This document shows positions 1 to 5,652 of a stretch of DNA of 6,447 bases, one piece after another. Source of the stretch: Bacteroidales bacterium (lineage in GTDB: Bacteria > Bacteroidota > Bacteroidia > Bacteroidales > UBA12077); assembly GCA_030600865.1 (NCBI GenBank), contig JAUVUS010000156.1:1-6447 (forward strand), written 5' to 3'. A program made the translations under genes and the position numbers. Position 1 is the stretch's first letter; every line of letters starts with the position of its first letter. A model generated the notes under the pieces. That model was given only the letters and a program-made list of their open reading frames with translations. It did no database searches and was not told where the DNA came from.

Positions 1-1063
1 AAAGTTTATACTGTTTATCTCAATCCTTGTTTTTACATTTCAAACAAATGCTCAAGAAAATACTCTAGTCCTGGTTCATCCTACCGAATACAATTTGAAG
101 CTTTTTACATATTTAATTGACCATGAAATAGTAAATATTGATAATTTGAAAATTACAGGAGTTTATCATAAAAACGAAGTTTATGATTATACTAGGTCAA
201 AATTGTTTTTAGAACAAAACAATTACTCATTTATCAATCTAATAAAAGTTAGTGAAGAAATATCGCTTGAAAGTCTGTATCAAGAAAATAATTGTACAAA
301 AACATATTATGATCTTTTTAAAAACAGCAATGGAATATTATTTTTCGGTGGGCCTGACTTACCTTCTAATACCTATGGTGAGAATATGAGTCTTTTAACC
401 CGAATGACCGATCCTTACAGACATTATTTCGAAGCATCATTTTTGTTTCATCTTTTAGGCGGCTCACAAAATTCTGTATTCATTCCCTTGTTGGAAGAAA
501 ATCCGAATTATACTGTTTATGCCATTTGTTTAGGAATGCAAACCATGAATATTGCTACCGGTGGAACAATGATCCAGGATATTCCATCCGAAATATATAA
601 TCTGAAGTATGTTGAAGAAGTTTTAAATACCAACAACAATAATCAGCATAGAAATTATAACAACAATTTATCTGTTGATTCAACTTTATTTTCAGGTAAT
701 TTTCATGAAATAAAAATCAGCAATCAGAATCCTATGGTTGGAAATTATACAAAGAACCTAGAACCTTTAATCTATAGCAATCACCATCAAACCATTGAAA
801 AGCTGGGGAAAAATTTAACTGTATTAGCAACTTCTATGGATGATAAAATTATTGAAGCCATTGCCCATACAAATTATCCAAATGTTTTGGGTATTCAATT
901 TCATCCCGAAGGAACTTATTTACATAATCCTGAAATGAAATACAGAAAAGTAACTTCCGACAAATTTATTTCAGGGAAACAAATGCTGTTAAATAATGAA
1001 AGCTATCAATTTCATCTGGAACTTTGGAAAACTTTTTCTAAAAAGATTAATTCTATTAAATAA
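1..1063 (+). CDS. Exported class I glutamine amidotransferase-like hydrolase, peptidase C26 (gamma-glutamyl hydrolase type); 5' partial
   Basis: The frame is open from base 2 to the TAA at 1061-1063 (353 visible residues), so the start lies just left of the window. A TTG at 95 lies in this frame but is not a credible start. The first ~18 residues (KFILFISILVFTFQTNAQ) look like the hydrophobic core and cleavage end of a Sec signal peptide, so the product is probably periplasmic or secreted. The fold is recognisable as a C26 glutamine amidotransferase: an oxyanion-side loop with FFGGPD and YGE (114-127), a nucleophile elbow AICLGMQ with Cys176, a GGT-x-x-QDIPS segment, SNHHQ (260-263), and QFHPEG with His301 and Glu303, giving a complete Cys-His-Glu triad. 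Members of this family cleave gamma-glutamyl bonds (folate polyglutamates, gamma-glutamyl-GABA); the substrate here cannot be read. An Asn-rich stretch at 209-222 sits between elbow and HHQ. The lipoprotein gene follows 136 bases downstream on the same strand. Family call firm, substrate unknown. Confidence 0.85.
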   Translation, partial: KFILFISILVFTFQTNAQENTLVLVHPTEYNLKLFTYLIDHEIVNIDNLKITGVYHKNEVYDYTRSKLFLEQNNYSFINLIKVSEEISLESLYQENNCTKTYYDLFKNSNGILFFGGPDLPSNTYGENMSLLTRMTDPYRHYFEASFLFHLLGGSQNSVFIPLLEENPNYTVYAICLGMQTMNIATGGTMIQDIPSEIYNLKYVEEVLNTNNNNQHRNYNNNLSVDSTLFSGNFHEIKISNQNPMVGNYTKNLEPLIYSNHHQTIEKLGKNLTVLATSMDDKIIEAIAHTNYPNVLGIQFHPEGTYLHNPEMKYRKVTSDKFISGKQMLLNNESYQFHLELWKTFSKKINSIK

Positions 1064-1125
1064 CTGTTTAAATTAATAGCTATTGAGCTTATTATTAAGA
1101 AAAAATAGAAAAAAATAAATTTAAC

Positions 1126-1158
1126 ATTGAGATTTCTAAATATTATTACGTAACTTGT
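1126..1158 (+). promoter_or_regulatory. Weak candidate Bacteroidota promoter for the PKD lipoprotein gene
   Basis: A TTG at 1126-1128 (-33-like) is followed after 22 bases by TAACTTGT at 1151-1158, an imperfect match to the TAnnTTTG -7 box. The ATG is 41 bases further on. The surrounding DNA is very AT-rich, so chance matches are likely. No strong terminator separates this gene from the hydrolase upstream, so read-through is an alternative source of transcription. Confidence 0.25.
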
Positions 1159-1199
1159 TTTTTCTAATCTAAAATTATTAATAATCAAATTTTAATATC

Positions 1200-2141
1200 A
1201 TGAAAAAAAAATACCTGTTAAATTTGACCTTGGCAATATTAGTGCCTTTCTTCTTTTTAAGTTGTGAAGAAGACGTTGATCCACCACAACCGGATTTTTC
1301 TGCTACTGTATCCACATCAACCGGTGATATTTCAATAACATTTTCTGATTTATCATCTAATAGCCCTGATTTATTGTCGTGGACTTTTGAAGGGGGGACT
1401 CCTTCTACATCAACTGAGCGAAACCCTACAGTTACATATTCTTCGTATGGAACATTCGATGTAACATTAGTTGCAAAAAATGAAGGTGGAGAAAATGAGA
1501 TTGTTAAATATGATTACATCAATGTTGTACAGTTCAATAATCCTTTATTCACCGATATGGATGTTACAGTTGATGGTGCCACAAAAACGATGTCTCCGGG
1601 TTATTCTGTGCAATTTGCAAAAATTGATAATACTTCAGTATCTTATACGGCTGAAACATCCGGTGAAACCAGTGGTGGTACAACAATTGGTGAAGAGCTC
1701 TATTGGAGTGGCACTGTCGATTTTTCATCTTGGAACCTAATACTTACTTCAGATTATATTTTCTTTTATGTAACTAATTCATGCGGCTATAGTCTGACTT
1801 CATTTTATGTTAACTATGGTACAAGCAACCAAACAGTCGATTATATTACAATTCCTAGTGATGGTATAAAATATAGAACAGGATATTATTATGCTTTTTA
1901 CGGTATGGAGGTATATGCCGTGTGTTCTGCGGGATACGTATCTTGGTATGTATACCCTACCTCTGATAATAATCAATCCAAGAGTTTAACTATCAGTAGT
2001 AAATCTATCATAGAACAGTCTGAAGAAGCAATGGATTATAGTTCTGTGGAATCTGAAATGCTTTATCCTGCAATTGGAACCGGGAATAAAATGGTAGTTG
2101 ATCCAAATGCAAAAGATCTAGCTCCATCAAATAAAAAATAA
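1200..2141 (+). CDS. PKD-domain lipoprotein with uncharacterised C-terminal region
   Basis: This is a 313-residue envelope protein. It opens with a lysine-rich n-region (MKKK), a hydrophobic core, and a lipobox FFLSC, with Cys22 as the predicted lipid-attached residue after signal peptidase II cleavage. The residues after Cys22 are EEDVD; in Bacteroidota, acidic residues just behind the cysteine are associated with export of lipoproteins to the cell surface, so a surface location is inferred. Residues ~31-110 form a PKD-type beta-sandwich: FSDLSSNSP, WTFEGG at 61-66, NPTVTY at 75-80, and the G-T-F-D-V-T-L-V-A-K-N signature at 84-94. The remaining ~200 residues are rich in Tyr, Ser and Thr, look all-beta, and hold two cysteines (195 and 242) that could pair; I do not recognise this part. 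No catalytic motif is visible. PKD modules usually serve in adhesion or carbohydrate/protein binding. The ATG has no Shine-Dalgarno sequence. The gene stands alone, ends at a strong terminator and converges on pepT. Confidence 0.85.
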   Translation: MKKKYLLNLTLAILVPFFFLSCEEDVDPPQPDFSATVSTSTGDISITFSDLSSNSPDLLSWTFEGGTPSTSTERNPTVTYSSYGTFDVTLVAKNEGGENEIVKYDYINVVQFNNPLFTDMDVTVDGATKTMSPGYSVQFAKIDNTSVSYTAETSGETSGGTTIGEELYWSGTVDFSSWNLILTSDYIFFYVTNSCGYSLTSFYVNYGTSNQTVDYITIPSDGIKYRTGYYYAFYGMEVYAVCSAGYVSWYVYPTSDNNQSKSLTISSKSIIEQSEEAMDYSSVESEMLYPAIGTGNKMVVDPNAKDLAPSNKK

Positions 2142-2163
2142 ATTCTAATAGAATATAAATAGT

Positions 2164-2196
2164 AAAAGGTTGTCGAAAGGCAGCCTTTTGTTTTAT
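2164..2196 (+). terminator. Rho-independent terminator of the lipoprotein gene
   Basis: An 11-bp stem (2164-2174 with 2179-2189, two or three G-T wobbles) closes a GAAA tetraloop and is followed by GTTTTA. It begins 22 bases after the stop codon. The A-rich left side gives a weaker T-run on the opposite strand, so it may also stop read-through from the convergent pepT. Confidence 0.85.
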
Positions 2197-2268
2197 AAAG
2201 AAATCCATTAAGAACAATGCTTTTATAAACGATAAATACTATAATATAAATTAATGCGGCCACAATAT

Positions 2269-2369
2269 TTAGTGATTCTTAGTGTTCTTGCCTGCCGGCG
2301 AGCAGGTTAGTGACTTGGTGGCGAAAAAAACCATTGCCACGAAGGCTCTAAGACACAAAACTTCACAAA
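2269..2369. repeat. Imperfect inverted-repeat element (TTAGTG/CTTGGTGGC type), likely dispersed
   Basis: The left arm (2269-2322) and right arm (2336-2369) are inverted copies around a 13-base A-rich centre. The inner ends are exact (GTGGC at 2318-2322, GCCAC at 2336-2340). Each arm contains degenerate TTAGTG or TTTGTG units. If the GC-rich block at 2290-2308 is left out, 26 of 35 aligned positions agree. No open frame is supported. The style resembles short non-coding repeats scattered in many environmental bacterial genomes; that part is recollection and not shown here. It lies between two convergent genes, where insertion is tolerated. It occupies most of the 2197-2425 gap, in which nothing else is seen. 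Confidence 0.7.
2290..2308. repeat. GC-rich mini-palindrome nested in the left arm of the 2269-2369 repeat
   Basis: CCTGC (2291-2295) and GCAGG (2302-2306) form a perfect 5-bp stem around CGGCGA, in strong contrast with the AT-rich surroundings. Removing the 19 bases joins TTCTT directly to AGTGAC and recreates the sequence expected from the right arm. TT stands before the block and also closes it, which may be a 2-base duplication. It reads as a small insertion, or a separate repeat unit, within an older repeat. Confidence 0.5.
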
Positions 2370-2425
2370 GAACGACAATATCTAATATCAGTACCACGAT
2401 AAATTAGTTCCATTACCAGAAAATG

Positions 2426-3652
2426 CTATAAAATAACTTTCTCTATAATCTTCAAAATTACCTGAACAGCTTTCTCCATCGACTCCAATGGAATAAATTC
2501 ATACTTACCATGGTAATTATGCCCACCCGTAAAAATGTTGGGGCAAGGTAAACCCATATAAGAAAGTCTTGCACCATCAGTTCCTCCACGAATTGGTTTT
2601 ACATCAGCTTGTACACCAACTTCAATCATTGCCTGTTTGGCCTGTTCAACAATATGAATAACAGGTTCAACTTTCTCTTTCATATTATAGTACTGATCTT
2701 TCAATTCCAATATTGCAACTTCCTGATTATATTTTTTATTAATTAAGGCAACAATATCCTGAATCAAAATTTTCTTGTTTTCAAACTTCACTCTATCATG
2801 ATCGCGAATGATATACTTTATTTCTGAATTTTCAACGGTTCCATTAAATTTTACAATATGAAAAAACCCTTCGTAACCAGTTGTTAATTCAGGTCTTTGT
2901 CCGACAGGAAGTATTTCATTTAATTCAGCAGCTACCAGAATAGAATTTATCATTTTGCCTTTTGCATATCCCGGATGAATATTTCTACCCTGAATTTTAA
3001 CGGTAGCCGAAGCTGCATTAAAGTTCTCATATTCCAGCTCACCTATTGGTCCACCATCTACAGTATAAGCGTAATCAGCTCCGAATTTCTTCACATCGAA
3101 ATTATCAACTCCTTTACCGATTTCCTCATCAGGCGTAAAAGCAACTTTTATGGTTCCATGCTTAATATGCAGGTTTTTAACCAGATGTTCCATAGCTGTC
3201 ATAATTTCAGTAATACCGGCTTTATCATCGGCTCCCAACAGTGTTTCTCCACTTGCTGTAATAATCGTTTGTCCTTTGTAATTCTTTAATTCAGGAAATT
3301 CCTTTATCGATAAGCAAACATCCAGATCTTTATTAATGATTATATTTTTACCATCGTAATTTTCAAAAATCTGTGGTTTAACATTTCCTCCGCTCATATC
3401 AGGAGCAGTATCCATGTGAGCCAATAATCCGATAACAGGAACTTCTTTATTTATATTTGACAATAAAGTAGCAGTTACATATCCATACTGATCTACTTCA
3501 ACATTTTCAAGTCCCAATTCATTTAATTCTTTTTCAAGTAATCGGGCTAAATAGAATTGTTTTTGTGTACTTGGATAAGTTTCAGAATCCTCGTCCGATT
3601 GAGTATCAATTTGAACGTATCTTAAAAATCTATTTAATATTTTGTTTTTCAT
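2426..3652 (-). CDS. pepT: Peptidase T (tripeptide aminopeptidase), M20 metallopeptidase
   Basis: PepT is a cytoplasmic di-zinc aminopeptidase that removes the N-terminal residue from tripeptides in peptide turnover. The 408-residue product equals the length I recall for E. coli PepT, and all landmarks are present in order: LLAHMDTAPD (metal ligand His79, with Asp81), TLLGADDKAG (bridging Asp142), FTPDEEIG (catalytic Glu176 and metal-binding Glu177), YTVDGGPIGE (Asp199), the dimerisation-domain NIHPGYAKGKMINS (225-237), RGGTDGARLSYMGLPCPN (355-372), and NYHGKYEF with the last metal ligand His381. The ATG at 3652-3650 gives the family's usual N-terminus; an ATG eight bases upstream hits a stop at once. 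No Shine-Dalgarno sequence is seen and the stop is TAG. It is divergent from the DUF2461 gene and convergent with the lipoprotein. No good terminator of its own is visible below 2426. Nothing points to a broken gene. Confidence 0.95.
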   Translation of the reverse strand: MKNKILNRFLRYVQIDTQSDEDSETYPSTQKQFYLARLLEKELNELGLENVEVDQYGYVTATLLSNINKEVPVIGLLAHMDTAPDMSGGNVKPQIFENYDGKNIIINKDLDVCLSIKEFPELKNYKGQTIITASGETLLGADDKAGITEIMTAMEHLVKNLHIKHGTIKVAFTPDEEIGKGVDNFDVKKFGADYAYTVDGGPIGELEYENFNAASATVKIQGRNIHPGYAKGKMINSILVAAELNEILPVGQRPELTTGYEGFFHIVKFNGTVENSEIKYIIRDHDRVKFENKKILIQDIVALINKKYNQEVAILELKDQYYNMKEKVEPVIHIVEQAKQAMIEVGVQADVKPIRGGTDGARLSYMGLPCPNIFTGGHNYHGKYEFIPLESMEKAVQVILKIIEKVIL

Positions 3653-3672
3653 CGCTGCATTTTATTATTACC

Positions 3673-3791
3673 GTCCAAAAAGTATCTCATTGTCATCCCC
3701 AACTTGATTGGGGATCTCATGATTTTCAGAATTCAAATTAATTAAGAGATTCCCTTTTTCAAGGGAATGACATTTTATTGAATTTTTGGAC
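3673..3791. repeat. 119-bp palindromic MITE-like element with GTCCAAAAA terminal inverted repeats
   Basis: Perfect 9-bp ends (GTCCAAAAA at 3673-3681, TTTTTGGAC at 3783-3791) enclose two REP-like hairpins in inverted orientation. Hairpin one has stem ATCCCCAA/TTGGGGAT (3695-3702 with 3708-3715) and loop CTTGA. Hairpin two has stem ATTCCCTT/AAGGGAAT (3749-3756 with 3761-3768) and loop TTTC. Both are flanked by TGTCAT on the outer side and by ATCTC or GAGAT on the inner side. GAATTC (3729-3734) sits at the exact centre. It carries no gene and no clear target-site duplication. It lies between divergent pepT and the DUF2461 gene, so it may contribute promoter sequence or RNA structure to either. 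Confidence 0.75.
3734..3762 (-). promoter_or_regulatory. Possible pepT promoter supplied by the 3673-3791 repeat
   Basis: On the minus strand TTG (3762-3760) is followed after 18 bases by TTAATTTG (3741-3734), one mismatch from TAnnTTTG. It would start transcription about 75 bases upstream of pepT. The match is imperfect and the DNA AT-rich, so this is speculative; a promoter beyond the element is equally possible. Confidence 0.2.
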
Positions 3792-3854
3792 ATCTACAAT
3801 CTATTGTTAAATTAGCAGTAAAGATAACGGATTATCATCTGAATTGATAATAAC

Positions 3855-3868
3855 TTATTTCGAAATAA
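3855..3868. promoter_or_regulatory. Perfect 14-bp palindrome just upstream of the DUF2461 -7 box; possible operator
   Basis: TTATTTCGAAATAA is its own reverse complement and ends two bases before the TATCTTTG box, in the spacer where a repressor could block RNA polymerase. An AT-rich palindrome of this size is expected about once by chance in a window this long, so position is the only argument. Confidence 0.25.
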
Positions 3869-3870
3869 TT

Positions 3871-3878
3871 TATCTTTG
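3871..3878 (+). promoter_or_regulatory. Bacteroidota -7 promoter box of the DUF2461 gene
   Basis: TATCTTTG matches TAnnTTTG exactly and ends 21 bases before the ATG at 3900, implying a short leader. A TTG at 3844-3846 could be the -33 element, but the 24-base spacing is somewhat long. The box also contains the TTG at 3876 that would otherwise look like an in-frame start. Confidence 0.55.
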
Positions 3879-3899
3879 ATAACATTAAACACTACGATT

Positions 3900-4580
3900 A
3901 TGTTAAGCAAAAATCTTCTTCGGTTTTTATATGATTTAAAAGAAAACAATTATAAAGAATGGTTTCATGAAAATAAACCAACGTACCATCTCGTAAAAAA
4001 AGAGTTCGTGCAACTTATTGCAAATACCATTGCTGATATTGCCCAGTTTGATAATTCTGTAAAAAATATTGACCCTAAGAAATGTATTTTCAGAATAAAT
4101 CGCGATATACGGTTTTCGAAAGATAAATCGCCATACAAAACCAATTTTGGTGGGTTTATTGTTCCGGGAGGCAGAAATGCCGGATTTGCCGGATATTATA
4201 TTCATATTGAACCAGAAAATTGTTTCCTGGCAGGAGGAATTTATATGCCACCGCCTGACAGGTTAAAGGCTGTTCGTACAGAGATTTTTGAAAATACTGA
4301 TGATTTCAAGAAAATAATTAATGATAAAAACTTTAAAAAGCATTTTAAAGAAATTGCCAGCGAAGATAAATTAAAAACCGCACCAAAAGGGTTTCCAAAA
4401 GATTTTGAAGATATTGACTTGCTCAGGCATAAACATTATACAGTGATTAAATATATTAAGGAAGATTTGGTAACATCAAATAAATTTACTGATGAGATCA
4501 TAGAAACTTTTAAGGCTCTTTATCCTTTTAACAGTTTTATAAATGACGCAATTAATTATCAATTAAGTTTGAATGAATAA
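3900..4580 (+). CDS. DUF2461 family protein (TIGR02453), function unknown
   Basis: This is a conserved cytoplasmic protein of 226 residues with no signal peptide or membrane segment. The family is recognised from its conserved blocks: LKENNYKEWFHENKPTY (13-29), FRINRDIRFSKDKSPYKTNF (64-83), GGIYMPPPDRLKAVR (112-126) and LKTAPKGFPKDFEDIDLLR (158-176). DUF2461 proteins are widespread in bacteria; I know of no established biochemical role. I chose the ATG at 3900. The frame stays open upstream to a TTG at 3876, but that codon lies inside the TATCTTTG promoter box, and the ATG gives the family's usual beginning (a short lead, then the F-L-x-x-L-K-E-N-N block). No Shine-Dalgarno sequence is seen. 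It is divergent from pepT across a repeat element and lies 230 bases upstream of trmJ on the same strand, probably in a separate unit. Confidence 0.9.
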   Translation: MLSKNLLRFLYDLKENNYKEWFHENKPTYHLVKKEFVQLIANTIADIAQFDNSVKNIDPKKCIFRINRDIRFSKDKSPYKTNFGGFIVPGGRNAGFAGYYIHIEPENCFLAGGIYMPPPDRLKAVRTEIFENTDDFKKIINDKNFKKHFKEIASEDKLKTAPKGFPKDFEDIDLLRHKHYTVIKYIKEDLVTSNKFTDEIIETFKALYPFNSFINDAINYQLSLNE

Positions 4581-4615
4581 ACCATCTAACTGAGAATGTT
4601 GGCTTTAATTGAAGT

Positions 4616-4745
4616 TCTTTTGGATATAAAAAACGGGAAGAATGGAATGATGGAATAATGGATTTTATAAAAATGAAGAGTCATATAAAATAACAAAGAG
4701 AATTCTTCAACATTCCATTATTCCAATAATCCATAAACCAAAAGA
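4616..4745. repeat. 130-bp inverted-repeat element with TCTTTTGG/CCAAAAGA ends and TGGAAT-rich arms
   Basis: Perfect 8-bp outer ends (4616-4623 and 4738-4745) enclose arms built from TGGAATnA units. TGGAATAATGGA (4651-4662) has an exact 12-bp inverted partner at 4714-4725. The arms align with a shift of a few bases, so this is an imperfect or decayed hairpin. No coding frame is supported. It fills most of the gap between the DUF2461 gene and trmJ. In RNA it could fold and help separate the two genes, but it has no T-run of a classic terminator. Confidence 0.6.
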
Positions 4746-4810
4746 GTTGAAAAGATTAAAATTAAACATAAAAAAAGCATATAATATAAATCTATATTGG
4801 GGATTGAAAC

Positions 4811-5500
4811 ATGCAAATTCATTTTATTCTTGTTGAACCTGCTGTACCTGAAAATATTGGGGCTGCAGCACGTGCTATTAAAACAATGGGCTTTTCATCA
4901 TTAATATTAGTAAATACCAAAGCTCATTTAGACGAAAAAGCAAGTTGGTTGGCACATGCTTCCAACGAAATATTGGAAAATGCACAAGTATTTAATTCTT
5001 TAAAAGAGGCCACACAAAATATTGACTGGATTATAGGAACATCGGCTAAAAAGCGAAGAGTAAACGAAGATTATTATCCTTCGCATAAAATAAATGAATT
5101 GATTAAAGCGAAGGCATCGAGTATCAAAAATATGGCTATTGTTTTTGGACGCGAAGAAAGTGGTTTAACCAACGAAGAATTAAAACTCTGTGATATTGTT
5201 ACAAGTGTTCCAATGAAAACTACTTACCCGTCATTAAATCTTGCTCAATCAGTAATGATTTATGCATATACATTATCGATGCTGGAATACGATGAGGAAA
5301 AACCTGACAGTAAAACTAATCAGGCGGAACTAAATATCTTAAAAACTAAAACTGAAGATATTCTTTCTGAAATTGGTTTTATTAAAGATTCAAATATTTA
5401 TAACCGAATTATGGAACGCTTAATGATTCTGGGCGAAACAGACATTCATTTGTTACTTTCAATCGAAAATAAAATCAAAGAAGTATTGCAGGAAAAGTAA
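4811..5500 (+). CDS. trmJ: tRNA (cytidine/uridine-32-2'-O-)-methyltransferase, TrmJ-like SPOUT enzyme
   Basis: TrmJ uses S-adenosylmethionine to methylate the 2'-OH of nucleotide 32 in the tRNA anticodon loop, working as a cytoplasmic dimer. The 229-residue product has the three SpoU/TrmH motifs: motif 1 PENIGAAARAIKTMG (13-27, with Asn15 and the catalytic-type Arg21), motif 2 IVFGREESGLTNEEL (110-124) and motif 3 YPSLNLAQSVMIYAY (139-153), the last two forming the trefoil-knot SAM site. The opening FILVEPAVPENIG and the C-terminal helical extension (about 170-229, with IGFI and ERLM) favour TrmJ over rRNA-directed TrmH/RlmB relatives; E. coli TrmJ is slightly longer. A weak Shine-Dalgarno-like GGGGA at 4799-4803 precedes the ATG by seven bases, unlike the other genes here. 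It converges on rpoD. Methyltransferase family is certain; the position-32 target is inferred by resemblance. Confidence 0.88.
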   Translation: MQIHFILVEPAVPENIGAAARAIKTMGFSSLILVNTKAHLDEKASWLAHASNEILENAQVFNSLKEATQNIDWIIGTSAKKRRVNEDYYPSHKINELIKAKASSIKNMAIVFGREESGLTNEELKLCDIVTSVPMKTTYPSLNLAQSVMIYAYTLSMLEYDEEKPDSKTNQAELNILKTKTEDILSEIGFIKDSNIYNRIMERLMILGETDIHLLLSIENKIKEVLQEK

Positions 5501-5555
5501 GTCTTTCAGGCATTCCTGCATGATAATTTACAACTAAAAAAATGTACATAGTCTC

Positions 5556-5596
5556 GTCCTGAAATTAGTTGACATAAATCGACTTCAGAACAGGAC
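5556..5596. repeat. 41-bp imperfect palindrome with GTCCTG/CAGGAC ends, possible insertion-element remnant
   Basis: GTCCTG (5556-5561) and CAGGAC (5591-5596) are exact inverted ends. The inner AGTTGA (5567-5572) pairs with TCGACT (5579-5584) through one wobble, leaving a six-base loop, with a poorly paired middle. It lies between trmJ and the rpoD terminator and has no T-run on either side. It could be fused ends of an excised element, a short dispersed repeat, or a structured trmJ 3' end. Confidence 0.4.
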
Positions 5597-5599
5597 ATT

Positions 5600-5632
5600 T
5601 AAACAAAAAAGCTGCCCTAAAAGAGCAGCTTT
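5600..5632 (-). terminator. Rho-independent terminator of rpoD
   Basis: An 8-bp perfect stem AAAGCTGC/GCAGCTTT (5608-5615 with 5625-5632) closes a nine-base loop. On the minus strand it starts 21 bases after the rpoD stop and is followed by a T-run (TTTTTTGTTT). On the plus strand only TTTAAT follows, so it would be a weaker stop for trmJ. Confidence 0.85.
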
Positions 5633-5652
5633 AATAAGCTAATTATGAATTA

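Noticed and set aside
95..97. TTG at 95 as the start of the hydrolase gene
   Set aside because: The frame is open to the left edge and encodes a signal-peptide core and a normal family N-terminus, so the gene begins outside the window.
1074..1094. A weak hairpin after the hydrolase gene as its terminator
   Set aside because: The stem is almost all A-T with a bulge, and it is followed by A-rich sequence with no T-run.
1471..1740. An 89-codon plus-strand open frame inside the lipoprotein gene
   Set aside because: It is a shifted frame of a well-supported gene; its hydrophobic composition follows from the codons of the real frame.
2008..2263. Two overlapping minus-strand open frames of 66-69 codons
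   Set aside because: They run antisense to the lipoprotein's 3' end and through its terminator hairpin, with no recognisable protein features.
2975..3289. A 104-codon plus-strand open frame opposite pepT
   Set aside because: It is fully antisense to conserved PepT sequence, which explains the reading frame.
3936..4205. An 89-codon minus-strand open frame opposite the DUF2461 gene
   Set aside because: It is antisense to conserved DUF2461 blocks and has no start signal or family features.
5487..5520. An 8-bp inverted repeat (TGCAGGAA/TTCCTGCA) around the trmJ stop codon as a terminator
   Set aside because: The loop is 18 bases, the stem includes coding sequence and no T-run follows; it may be chance.
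2142..5652. CRISPR array or tandem direct repeats
   Set aside because: The repeats found are inverted, differ from spacer to spacer, and show no regular repeat-spacer spacing.
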